A stretch of 8,936 nt of DNA from Spirochaetaceae bacterium (GTDB lineage Bacteria > Spirochaetota > Spirochaetia > UBA9216), in NCBI GenBank assembly GCA_028527945.1, contig JAQQAK010000217.1:1-8936 (forward strand). Direction: 5' to 3'. The notes beneath the pieces are model-generated. The model ran no database searches, was not told the DNA's origin, and was given only the letters and a program-made list of their open reading frames with translations. This document shows positions 1 through 6,419 of this stretch, piece by piece. The position numbers and the translations under genes were made by a program. Position 1 is the stretch's first letter. Each line of letters starts with the position of its first letter.

Positions 1-277
1 AGGTGGAATCAAGTGAATAATGTTTTTCCCAGTCAAAGTCTTCGGCCGCCTGTTTTATATCATCTGTTTTTGCAGCTTCAAAAGAGACCAGAGGCAGCAA
101 AATACGGTTTGCTATTCTTGACCATAAACAAGCCTTGTAGGCTGTTTCTAAAGTTCCGGAAAAAGATAATCCGCCATGAGATATACTTGTGTTTGCTGCA
201 CCGAACGATTCAAGTTCATCTTTTAATAGTTCTTCAAGATAAACCGGGCAGGTAGCGAAAAACGTTAAATCACTCAT
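1..277 (-). CDS. rlmL: 23S rRNA guanine-N2 methyltransferase RlmL-type, N-terminal part (partial)
   Basis: Reading the minus strand from the ATG at 277 gives 92 codons without a stop, running off the left edge. The fragment begins MSDLTFFATCPVYLEELLKDEL, then has GGLSFSG and a WSRIANRILLPL stretch. This matches the start of RlmL/RlmKL-type enzymes, where a ferredoxin-like and THUMP RNA-binding region precedes the methyltransferase domain; the catalytic part lies outside the window. Members methylate guanine N2 (G2445 in E. coli) in the peptidyl-transferase region of 23S rRNA. The ATG overlaps the udk stop as ATGA, and no Shine-Dalgarno precedes it, so translation is probably coupled to udk. 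Whether the C-terminal RlmK module is present cannot be seen. Another THUMP methyltransferase (TrmN/Trm14-like) is the main alternative. Confidence 0.82.
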   Translation of the reverse strand, partial: MSDLTFFATCPVYLEELLKDELESFGAANTSISHGGLSFSGTLETAYKACLWSRIANRILLPLVSFEAAKTDDIKQAAEDFDWEKHYSLDST

Positions 278-891
278 TTTGTTGTTAATGTATTGTTTAT
301 AAAGCAGGCTAGAACTTCAAGTGCCACCTGATTATAGCCACCTTCAGGAATTATAAGATCAGCATAAGCTTTTGTCGGCTCAATAAACTCCATATGTCCA
401 GGGCGTACAACATCCATATATTGCTTTACAACTGAATCAACAGTTCTTCCTCGTTCTTTAATGTCACGTTTCATTCTTCGGATAAATCTGACATCTGGCG
501 GTGTATCTACATAAAGTTTCAAGTCTACCAATTCTCTGATGCGTTTATCAGAGTATATCATTATACCTTCATAAATAATTACGTTTTTTGGCTTAACTCT
601 TATTGTTTTATCTGATCTGCAATGATGAACAAAATCATATTGAGGCATATCAACTTCTTTTCCACTTTTTAAGGTTGAAAGCTGTTCAAAAAGAAGGTCT
701 GAATCAAAGGCCTCTGGGTGGTCGAAGTTGAAATCTGTAATATTTTTGTTATTTATGTACGATGCTGATTTGTAATAATTGTCCTGTGGGACAAAGGCAA
801 ATTCTGAAACAATTTCTTCAATTTTGCGGACTATAGTTGTTTTGCCTGAGCCTGAACCGCCGCATATTCCAATTATAAAAACTCTATCCAT
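274..891 (-). CDS. udk: Uridine kinase
   Basis: Phosphorylates uridine and cytidine to UMP and CMP using a nucleoside triphosphate, in cytoplasmic pyrimidine salvage. The 205-residue product has the usual family length and motifs: Walker A GGSGSGKTT at 11-19, DNYY at 37-40, NFDHPEAFD at 55-63 and YDF at 85-87. YEG follows at 108-110, then RDIKERGRT at 142-150 and VRPGHMEFIEP at 162-172. The frame stays open upstream to 1086, but those residues match nothing in the family and would lie antisense to paaK, so the ATG at 891 is chosen. No Shine-Dalgarno precedes it; a strong promoter ends only 7 bases away, suggesting a leaderless message. The stop overlaps the rlmL start by 4 bases, so the two form an operon. 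Confidence 0.95.
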   Translation of the reverse strand: MDRVFIIGICGGSGSGKTTIVRKIEEIVSEFAFVPQDNYYKSASYINNKNITDFNFDHPEAFDSDLLFEQLSTLKSGKEVDMPQYDFVHHCRSDKTIRVKPKNVIIYEGIMIYSDKRIRELVDLKLYVDTPPDVRFIRRMKRDIKERGRTVDSVVKQYMDVVRPGHMEFIEPTKAYADLIIPEGGYNQVALEVLACFINNTLTTK

Positions 892-898
892 AAGCCGG

Positions 899-927
899 AT
901 TATATGATTTTTAGCAGTAACTGTCGA
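899..927 (-). promoter_or_regulatory. Sigma70-type promoter for udk-rlmL
   Basis: On the minus strand a -35 TCGACA (927-922, 5 of 6 to TTGACA) is followed by exactly 17 bp and a perfect -10 TATAAT (904-899). Only seven bases separate the -10 from the A of the udk ATG at 891, so the expected transcription start falls on or within a few bases of the start codon. Confidence 0.72.
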
Positions 928-961
928 GTTTGCTTTCACATAAAACGGTTCAATTTTTTTG

Positions 962-990
962 TTGAAAATAACCAACTTCGGGAATAAGAT
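962..990 (+). promoter_or_regulatory. Sigma70-type promoter for paaK-ACT operon
   Basis: TTGAAA (962-967, 5 of 6), a 17-bp spacer and TAAGAT (985-990, 4 of 6) lie upstream of paaK. Predicted transcription start is near 997, leaving a leader of about 38 bases that contains the GGAG ribosome-binding site at 1025-1028. It is divergent from the udk promoter, with about 35 bp between the two -35 hexamers. Confidence 0.5.
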
Positions 991-1034
991 AGAATCTGTT
1001 AAATGCGGAAAATGTCTTAATATTGGAGCTATTG

Positions 1035-2336
1035 ATGATCTGGAATGAAAAAAATGAATGTATGTCTCAGCCTGAACGTGAGGCAAAACAGCTTGAAAGT
1101 CTTGTAAGACTTGCTGAAACTCTTTACACGAAGGTTGAGTTTTATCGAAATAAATTTGATGAGCTTGGAATTAAACCTGCTGATATACAAAGTTTAAAAG
1201 ATATATCAAAATTACCATTTACAACAAAAAATGATCTTCGAGAAACTTATCCATATGGTTTATTAGCTACAGATGAAACTAATATAGTAGAGATTCATCA
1301 ATCTTCAGGAACAACTGGAACCCCAGTTGTAGACGCGTATACTCAGAAAGATATTGATATCTGGTCTGAAGCAATGGCCAGAAGCCTAACTATGTCCGGA
1401 GTAGGAAAGAATGATGTAATTCAGAATGCTTATGGATATGGACTTTTTACAGGCGGAATTGGAGTCCATCATGGAGCCGCCGCAATTGGTGCCAACATAA
1501 TTCCAATTTCCGGAGGAAATACAGAACGCCAGTTGAAGGTTATGAAAGATTTTGGTACAACAATCTTGACCTGTACTCCTTCATATTCACTTTATATTGC
1601 TGAATTTGCCGCTGATCATGGTATTTCAATGAAGGATATGAAACTTAGAGCCGGTGTTTTTGGCGCTGAGCCCTGGACGGAGGAAATGCGAAAGGAGATG
1701 GAAGCTACTCTCGCTCTTAATGCCTTTGATATTTATGGCTTAACTGAGATTACCGGTCCAGGAGTTGCTAATGAGTGTGAATGTAAAGACGGGCTTCATA
1801 TAAACGAAGACCTCTTTTACCCGGAAATTATTAACCCAGATACCGGTGAGGTTCTGCCTGATGGAGAGAAGGGTGAGCTTGTTTTTACAACACTTACAAA
1901 AGAGGGCACACCTATTCTACGTTACAGGACACGTGATATAACCTATCTTACAAGAGGTAAATGCGCTTGTGGCCGAACAACTGTAAAAATGCATCGCTTA
2001 ATGGGTAGAACTGACGATATGCTTATTATTCGTGGGGTTAATGTATTTCCTACCCAGATTGAAGAAATACTGGTACAGATGGAAGAAACTCAACCGCATT
2101 ATCAGATACTTGTAGATAGAGGGCAAACTCATCTTGATGAGGTTGAGGTATGGGTTGAAGTAAAAGATGAGTTTTTCTTTGATGAAACAAAAAAGATGGA
2201 AGGATTGCACAATAGGATTGGTCACGAAATGAAGAGCCGTCTTGGCATAAACGCAAAAATTAAGCTTGTTGAACCCAAGTCTATTGAGCGAAGTACCGGT
2301 AAGGCCAAGCGTGTTATTGATAAAAGAAAGCTATAA
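1035..2336 (+). CDS. paaK: Phenylacetate-CoA ligase (aryl-acid AMP-forming acyl-CoA synthetase)
   Basis: Activates phenylacetate or a related aryl acid (such as indoleacetate) to its CoA thioester via an acyl-adenylate; cytoplasmic. At 433 residues it has the normal length for anaerobe-type PaaK. It starts MIWNEKNECM and carries the P-loop SSGTTGTP at 90-97 and YGLTEITGPG at 234-243. RTRD is at 298-301, GRTDDMLIIRGVNVFPTQ at 324-341, and TGKAKR at 421-426 holds the likely adenylation lysine K423. Two CxC pairs (C248/C250, C310/C312) could form a metal site. The ATG at 1035 is chosen because GGAG at 1025-1028 sits 6 bases before it and relatives begin with MIWN; the in-frame TTG at 1023 lies upstream of that site. 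The ACT gene follows after 15 bases. Exact substrate is not determinable. Confidence 0.93.
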   Translation: MIWNEKNECMSQPEREAKQLESLVRLAETLYTKVEFYRNKFDELGIKPADIQSLKDISKLPFTTKNDLRETYPYGLLATDETNIVEIHQSSGTTGTPVVDAYTQKDIDIWSEAMARSLTMSGVGKNDVIQNAYGYGLFTGGIGVHHGAAAIGANIIPISGGNTERQLKVMKDFGTTILTCTPSYSLYIAEFAADHGISMKDMKLRAGVFGAEPWTEEMRKEMEATLALNAFDIYGLTEITGPGVANECECKDGLHINEDLFYPEIINPDTGEVLPDGEKGELVFTTLTKEGTPILRYRTRDITYLTRGKCACGRTTVKMHRLMGRTDDMLIIRGVNVFPTQIEEILVQMEETQPHYQILVDRGQTHLDEVEVWVEVKDEFFFDETKKMEGLHNRIGHEMKSRLGINAKIKLVEPKSIERSTGKAKRVIDKRKL

Positions 2337-2351
2337 GATCAGGAGAACAAA

Positions 2352-2768
2352 ATGGCATTAAAGCAAATTTCAGTTTTTTTGGAAAATAAATCAGGTAGGC
2401 TTGCTGAGGTAAGTTCTATAATAAGTAATTCAGGAATTAATCTCAGAGCTATTAGTATTGCAGATACCGCTGATTTTGGAATACTAAGAATGATTCTTGA
2501 TAAGCCTGATGAAGCAGCAAAGCTGCTTGAAGATAATGGTTTTACAGCAAGAAAGACTCTGGTACTCGGAGTTGAAGTGCATGATCATCCTGGAGGGCTT
2601 GCCGGAGTAATGAGGCTTTTTGAAGAAAATAATGTAAATATTGAATACCTTTATTCTTCTTTGCAAAATGCTACAGAAAAAGCTGTTATTATTTTTAAGG
2701 TAGAAGATGTTCAGCATGGAATAGAAATCCTGGAAAAATTCAATGTGAATAGAGTTTCTCAATTCTGA
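2352..2768 (+). CDS. Tandem ACT-domain protein
   Basis: A 138-residue cytoplasmic protein made of two ACT domains, about 1-66 (KQISVFLENKSGRLAEVSSI) and 71-138 (VLGVEVHDHPGGLAGVMRLF). Each has the beta-alpha-beta-beta-alpha-beta pattern and the G-x-L loop where ACT domains commonly bind amino acids. There is no catalytic domain, so it is probably a ligand-binding regulator. Free-standing double-ACT proteins are often found next to PaaK and indolepyruvate:ferredoxin oxidoreductase genes in anaerobes. A role in sensing an amino acid (perhaps aromatic or branched-chain) for the ligase pathway is inferred from this context. It lies 15 bases behind paaK with its own AGGAG at 2341-2345, and the operon ends at the hairpin just after it. 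Confidence 0.88.
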   Translation: MALKQISVFLENKSGRLAEVSSIISNSGINLRAISIADTADFGILRMILDKPDEAAKLLEDNGFTARKTLVLGVEVHDHPGGLAGVMRLFEENNVNIEYLYSSLQNATEKAVIIFKVEDVQHGIEILEKFNVNRVSQF

Positions 2769-2787
2769 TTTAGGTATATTTCCATAT

Positions 2788-2815
2788 AAAGCACGGTTTT
2801 TCCGTGCTTTTTTTT
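2788..2815 (+). terminator. Rho-independent terminator of paaK-ACT operon
   Basis: A perfect 9-bp stem AAAGCACGG / CCGTGCTTT (2788-2796 with 2802-2810) closes a five-T loop and runs into a T tract to 2815, starting 20 bases after the ACT stop codon. The A-tract on the other side is short, so it is mainly a plus-strand terminator. Confidence 0.9.
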
Positions 2816-2826
2816 ATGTCTTGTTG

Positions 2827-2855
2827 TTGACAATGTTAGGGGAGGCTAATATTAT
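2827..2855 (+). promoter_or_regulatory. Near-consensus promoter of the DUF2023-flavodoxin-ABC operon
   Basis: A perfect -35 TTGACA (2827-2832), 17-bp spacer and TATTAT (2850-2855, 5 of 6) put the transcription start near 2862, 37 bases before the first gene. This is the strongest promoter in the window, and its spacer and -10 are overlapped by an operator-like sequence. Confidence 0.75.
2836..2854 (+). promoter_or_regulatory. Candidate DtxR/IdeR-type metal-regulator box
   Basis: TTAGGGGAGGCTAATATTA matches the IdeR consensus TTAGGTTAGGCTAACCTAA at 14 of 19 positions, including TTAGG, AGG and CTAA. It fills the promoter spacer and most of the -10, a repressing position. The core TTAG-N6-CTAA is a perfect inverted repeat, but the outer arms are not symmetric. 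The regulator assignment is inference from similarity and from the operon content. Confidence 0.4.
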
Positions 2856-2869
2856 ATGTGTGTGGTAAA

Positions 2870-2889
2870 AAGTTAAGGCAAATTAACTT
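2870..2889 (+). repeat. Perfect 7-bp inverted repeat in the leader (operator or hairpin)
   Basis: AAGTTAA (2870-2876), six bases GGCAAA, then TTAACTT (2883-2889). It starts about 8 bases after the predicted transcription start and abuts the GGAGG ribosome-binding site at 2890-2894. It could be a second repressor operator or, as RNA, a weak AT-rich hairpin affecting initiation. Confidence 0.45.
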
Positions 2890-2898
2890 GGAGGTGCT

Positions 2899-3237
2899 AT
2901 GAATGTTTTTTCCCACCATCTATACGAATATGATAGAGGTCTTAGGCGGCTGGTATTACATACAACAAAATCAGAATACCGTGATGCCATTATCGCAAAA
3001 TTAAAAAATAGAGGTATTTCATACATAATAAAAGATGTAAATCCTGAGAAAATTAATGTCTTTTTTGGTGCTGATTATTGTATTAGTGTCCTTCAAACTT
3101 TTCCGGATCTGGATCTCAGGAATCTGACTTTAGAACAGGATTTCATACTTGGTGCCATGCTTGGCTATGATATGGAAGTTCATTGCAAACGTTATCTTGG
3201 AATAATAAATAAACAGCAAAAACTTAAAGCTGTTTGA
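2899..3237 (+). CDS. DUF2023-family protein
   Basis: A 112-residue cytoplasmic protein with no signal peptide or membrane segment. It opens MNVFSHHLYEYDRGLRRLVLHT, has KINVFFG in the middle, and ends with LEQDFILGAMLGYDMEVHCKRYL. I recognise this pattern as the DUF2023 family (PF09633), a small alpha/beta protein of unknown function; the assignment rests on memory of the family. Two adjacent histidines (6-7), H21 and C95 are candidate functional residues. It is the first gene of the operon, has GGAGG at 2890-2894 only 4 bases before the ATG, and ends 15 bases before flavodoxin. Its position suggests it acts with flavodoxin under the same stress, perhaps as a partner or maturation factor, but no activity can be assigned. 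Confidence 0.72.
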   Translation: MNVFSHHLYEYDRGLRRLVLHTTKSEYRDAIIAKLKNRGISYIIKDVNPEKINVFFGADYCISVLQTFPDLDLRNLTLEQDFILGAMLGYDMEVHCKRYLGIINKQQKLKAV

Positions 3238-3252
3238 TATAAGGAGATTTAT

Positions 3253-3735
3253 ATGACTGGTATAATTTACGGCTCTTCCACGGGCAATACAGAAAATGTC
3301 GCAAAAATGATTGCTGACAAACTTGGTGACTCAGAATTAATTAATGTTTCTGAATTATCAGCTGATATTATTCAAAAATTTGATACTGTACTTCTTGGTT
3401 CTTCTACCTGGGGATGCGGAGATCTTCAGGATGATTGGGATTCAGGAATCGATACGCTTAAAGAAGCTGATCTTTCAGGAAAAAAGGTTGGCTTTTTTGG
3501 CTGTGGTGACTCTCAAATGTATGCTGATACATTTGTTGATGCTATTGGGCTTCTTTACGAAGCAATTGATGATTCTGCAGCTAAAGTTGTTGGAAAAACT
3601 TCAACAGAAGGTTATGAATTTGATAGTTCTAAAGCTGTTGTAGATGGAGATTTTATTGGTCTTGTTATTGATGAAGATAATCAAAGCGAAATGACTGTTG
3701 AACGTGTAGATGCCTGGGTAGAGTCTATCAAGTAA
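3253..3735 (+). CDS. fldA: Flavodoxin (long-chain, FMN-binding electron carrier)
   Basis: Cytoplasmic FMN protein carrying low-potential electrons, commonly replacing ferredoxin when iron is short. The 160 residues fit a long-chain flavodoxin. The phosphate loop GSSTGNTE is at 7-14, and the loop STWGCGDLQDDW at 51-62 has the W that typically stacks on the flavin. The second FMN loop CGDSQMYAD is at 84-92. The extra segment of long-chain forms lies about 117-137, before the final VDAWVESIK helix. The start has AAGGAG at 3240-3245 eight bases upstream. It follows the DUF2023 gene by 15 bases and precedes the binding-protein gene by 16, so it shares the iron-response-like promoter. Confidence 0.95.
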   Translation: MTGIIYGSSTGNTENVAKMIADKLGDSELINVSELSADIIQKFDTVLLGSSTWGCGDLQDDWDSGIDTLKEADLSGKKVGFFGCGDSQMYADTFVDAIGLLYEAIDDSAAKVVGKTSTEGYEFDSSKAVVDGDFIGLVIDEDNQSEMTVERVDAWVESIK

Positions 3736-3751
3736 TAGGACCTTTAAAAAT

Positions 3752-4816
3752 ATGAATAAAAAATTATGTATTTTAATAATTTTAGCCGCCTTAACTGGCG
3801 GCCTTTATGCGTCCGGGCAGCAAGAAAAATCTGCTTCTGAACAATCTTCCAGTGAAGTCTCTTCCTTATCATCATATACAGGTAAAGAAGGTCGTATTAC
3901 TGTTTATTTATCAGGTCCTGCTGAAATGCTTAAAAAGTTAGAGGGCAGTTTTGAAGCAGATAATGGTGATGTTCTTGACTTTGTTCAAATGGGTTGTGGT
4001 CCATTACGACAAAGACTTTGGGCTGAAATGGAAGCTGGACAGATTAACGCTGATGTATTTTGGGGATCAGATCCTCTCATATATATTGCGCTTGAAGAAC
4101 ATGGCGTCCTTGAAGACTATACGCCAAAAGGTGTTGAAAATTTAAGACCTGAATTGAAAACTGATTCAGCTTATACTTACATAAGCAAAAGATACGGTGT
4201 TGTTATTTATAATAAAGATAAGGTTTCTGAGGCTCCAATAGCATATCATGATCTTTTAAAACCGGAGTATAAGAATAATATTTGCCATGCTGATCCGGCA
4301 ATGTCTTCAACTGCTCTTGCTCTCATTGCTGGTTTGTGGGAACTTGAGGGTTATGAAGGCTCTTTTCACAGGGCTTTATGTTCAAATGGCCTGTTTTTAA
4401 CAAAAAAGAACAGCGATGTTCCTTCTAAAATACAGGAAGGTGAGTATTTAGCCGGAATTGCACCACATGATGCCGTTTTAAGGCTTCAAAAGAAAGCAAA
4501 AAAAGATGGATATCCCACACCTCTTGCAATTACCTGGCCGAAAGAGGGGGCTATTGCTATATGCAGACCTGCGGCTATTAGCAAGAATGAATCTCGTCCA
4601 GAAGTAAATGAAGAGATAGCTGAAAATTTTATGGATTTTCTAATATCAAAAGATGCTCAGACTATTATGAACAACTTTGGTTTTATAAGTGTCAGAAATG
4701 ATGTTGTAAATCCTGCTGGAATTCCAGCTGAAATAGAAACTATAGAGCCAGACTGGACAAGTCTGAGCGCCTCTCAAGAATCTATAAATGCTGAATTCAA
4801 AAAGTTTTTTAAATAA
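3752..4816 (+). CDS. Periplasmic substrate-binding protein, AfuA/FbpA-like (COG1840 type)
   Basis: Extracytoplasmic solute receptor of an ABC importer, 354 residues. A signal peptide (MNKKLC then a hydrophobic stretch, about 1-20) ends at LYA-SGQQE with no lipobox cysteine, so a soluble periplasmic form is likely. A serine-rich linker covers about 28-42. Family features include ADVFWGSDP at 100-108, RYGVVIYNKDKV at 147-158 and FMDFLISKDAQ at 293-303. The ferric-binding tyrosine pair expected after the GEYLAGIA segment is replaced by PHDA at 238-241, followed by WPKEGAIAI at 262-270. Iron as cargo is therefore doubtful; sugar phosphate or another anion is possible. Four cysteines (82, 178, 210, 271) remain in the mature protein. 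AGGA at 3737-3740 is a distant, weak ribosome-binding site. Confidence 0.88.
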   Translation: MNKKLCILIILAALTGGLYASGQQEKSASEQSSSEVSSLSSYTGKEGRITVYLSGPAEMLKKLEGSFEADNGDVLDFVQMGCGPLRQRLWAEMEAGQINADVFWGSDPLIYIALEEHGVLEDYTPKGVENLRPELKTDSAYTYISKRYGVVIYNKDKVSEAPIAYHDLLKPEYKNNICHADPAMSSTALALIAGLWELEGYEGSFHRALCSNGLFLTKKNSDVPSKIQEGEYLAGIAPHDAVLRLQKKAKKDGYPTPLAITWPKEGAIAICRPAAISKNESRPEVNEEIAENFMDFLISKDAQTIMNNFGFISVRNDVVNPAGIPAEIETIEPDWTSLSASQESINAEFKKFFK

Positions 4817-6419
4817 ACTTCAATTCCGGGGAGCTGCTTTGCTTCTCGGGATTATTCTTTTTATTTTTTATATTTATCCTCCACTATTATTGTTTTTTAA
4901 AGGTGGCTCTGGTTGGAGTTTTTCTATAAATCGTTTTACTCCGCTTTTAAATTCTCTTCAAATAGGATTGATTGTTTTTATTTTAACTTCTGTAATAGGA
5001 GGAGCTCTTGCTTTTGCGGCAGTAAGGCTTACTCCGGAACTTCGTAATATGATTGATAAAGGAATTATTATTTCTTTTGCAATTCCTCCATATATTCTGG
5101 CGCTAGCCTGGGTTCAGATTTTTGGTCGTAATGGATATTTTGAGAGAATTGTTCATTTATTTTTTTCAAATTCTAACTATCATTCTAATCCGTATTCAAT
5201 ATTAGCAGCTGCTGTTGTTATGACATTGCATCTCTATCCTTTAATGTATATGTCTATCAGAAATGGAATTGAAACAATTCCGGTTCAGTATGAACAAGCT
5301 GCGCATTCTTTTGGTGCTTCTTCTTTCAGAACTTTTAGCGGCATAGTTTTGCCATTGATTCTTCCTAATATTGTTTCAACAGGCCTTCTTGTTTTTTCAA
5401 GAACAATGGCAAACTTTTCTGTCCCAGCGCTTCTTTGTCTTCCTGTTGGCATAGAGTTTATTCCTACAGGGATTTATTCCGCGCTAAGCCGCCTTGATAG
5501 CAGTGAGGCTGCAAGGTTGTCAATAATACTGGTTACTGTATCAACGGTTTTACATCTTTTGCATTTGTTGGTACTAAAGCAGCACAATAGGGATGTTTGT
5601 TTTAATGCTGAAAAGAGAAAGGTGTCTTCATCAAAGAAATCTTTTGCCGCAAAGTTATTAGTTTTACTTTTTTTTATTATGGCCTGTGCTATTCCTCTAT
5701 TGGCCATGATTGTCTCTTCTTTTCTGTTAAGATGGGGGCTTCCTGTGAAGTTGGAGTATTTGACATTTAATAATTACATTCAGCTTTTTACAGGGACTAA
5801 TATTGCTTCAAGAGCTTTTTTAAACAGTATAACTTATGGTTTGTGCGCGGCTATTTTTGCTGTAATTATTGGCGGTTCTGCCGCAATTCTGGCAAAAAAT
5901 AAAAAAAGCATTTCCGGCAGGATTATAGAAACTGCTGCTCTTTGGCCTATGGCTATTCCAAATACTGTATTGGCAGTAGCTGCTATATACGCCTGGAATA
6001 AACCTCCTCTGCGAATATATGGCTCAGTATGGTGCATTATCATTACTTACATGGTTTTATTTACTCCAATTGTTATGAAACAAATTACAGCTCTTCTTAT
6101 GACAGCAGATCAACGCAGTTTTGACGCGGCAAGAATTTCAGGTGCCAGTCGGCATAAAGCGTTTTTTACAGTTAATTTGCCTCTGCTCATTCCTGGAATA
6201 ATATCAGGTGTAACAGTTTGTATGATGATTGCTTTAAGAGAAATTCCAATTTCTCTTATGCTTTATTCTTCAGGTAATGAAACAGTTGGTGTTCTTCTTT
6301 TTGGGATGCAGTCTCAGTCTTATGGTTTGGAAATGACTTCCGCAATAGCAGTTGTTTTGGTTTTTATAATATTAACAGGAAATAAAATTTTAAGAACTTT
6401 AGGTGGTAAAAAGTTTTGA
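4788..6419 (+). CDS. ABC transporter permease, two fused modules (AfuB/FbpB type)
   Basis: Inner-membrane channel of the importer. The 543 residues hold two homologous permease modules (about 50-265 and 340-540) separated by a basic linker (HNRDVCFNAEKRKVSSSKKS, 266-285) and a membrane segment; about 12 membrane helices are expected. Each module has an EAA loop that docks on the ATPase: EQAAHSFGASSFRTFSGIVLP (169-189) and DAARISGASRHKAFFTVNLP (446-465). The ATG at 4788 overlaps the binding-protein gene by 29 bases and gives a basic N-terminus before the first helix. It has no Shine-Dalgarno. An in-frame TTG at 4839, preceded by GGGGAG at 4828-4833, is a serious alternative start giving 526 residues. 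The stop overlaps the ATPase start as TTGA. Confidence 0.92.
   Translation: MLNSKSFLNKLQFRGAALLLGIILFIFYIYPPLLLFFKGGSGWSFSINRFTPLLNSLQIGLIVFILTSVIGGALAFAAVRLTPELRNMIDKGIIISFAIPPYILALAWVQIFGRNGYFERIVHLFFSNSNYHSNPYSILAAAVVMTLHLYPLMYMSIRNGIETIPVQYEQAAHSFGASSFRTFSGIVLPLILPNIVSTGLLVFSRTMANFSVPALLCLPVGIEFIPTGIYSALSRLDSSEAARLSIILVTVSTVLHLLHLLVLKQHNRDVCFNAEKRKVSSSKKSFAAKLLVLLFFIMACAIPLLAMIVSSFLLRWGLPVKLEYLTFNNYIQLFTGTNIASRAFLNSITYGLCAAIFAVIIGGSAAILAKNKKSISGRIIETAALWPMAIPNTVLAVAAIYAWNKPPLRIYGSVWCIIITYMVLFTPIVMKQITALLMTADQRSFDAARISGASRHKAFFTVNLPLLIPGIISGVTVCMMIALREIPISLMLYSSGNETVGVLLFGMQSQSYGLEMTSAIAVVLVFIILTGNKILRTLGGKKF
4828..4841 (+). promoter_or_regulatory. Strong Shine-Dalgarno and TTG: alternative permease start
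   Basis: GGGGAG at 4828-4833 stands 5 bases before an in-frame TTG at 4839-4841, just past the binding-protein stop at 4816. If used, the permease begins M-LLGIILF. The codons it would otherwise be (CGG GGA) are GC-rich for this gene, hinting the site is kept for ribosome binding. Confidence 0.4.

Noticed and set aside
13..255. Plus-strand open frame of 80 codons
   Set aside because: It lies antisense to the recognisable rlmL N-terminus, has no Shine-Dalgarno and resembles no family.
949..966. TTCAA-N8-TTGAA inverted repeat overlapping the paaK -35
   Set aside because: Only 5 bp per arm in T-rich DNA; likely by chance.
1023..1034. TTG start for paaK giving four more residues
   Set aside because: The GGAG ribosome-binding site at 1025-1028 would lie inside the coding region, and relatives begin at MIWN.
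892..1086. N-terminal extension of uridine kinase by 65 residues
   Set aside because: The extra residues are unlike the family, overlap paaK in antisense and span the udk promoter; the 205-residue form has the normal length.
1998..2762. Minus-strand open frames opposite paaK and the ACT gene
   Set aside because: They are low-complexity shadow frames without start signals; the plus-strand genes explain the region fully.
2821..2898. Riboswitch in the leader of the DUF2023 operon
   Set aside because: The predicted leader is only about 37 bases, too short for a known riboswitch.
3344..3643. Plus-strand frame of 99 codons inside flavodoxin
   Set aside because: It is a frame-shifted shadow of a complete, motif-intact flavodoxin.
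3752..3830. Lipoprotein signal for the binding protein
   Set aside because: No cysteine at the signal-peptide end; the only early cysteine (C6) precedes the hydrophobic core.
3951..4145. Plus-strand 64-codon frame inside the binding-protein gene
   Set aside because: Out-of-frame shadow within a continuous family-like protein.
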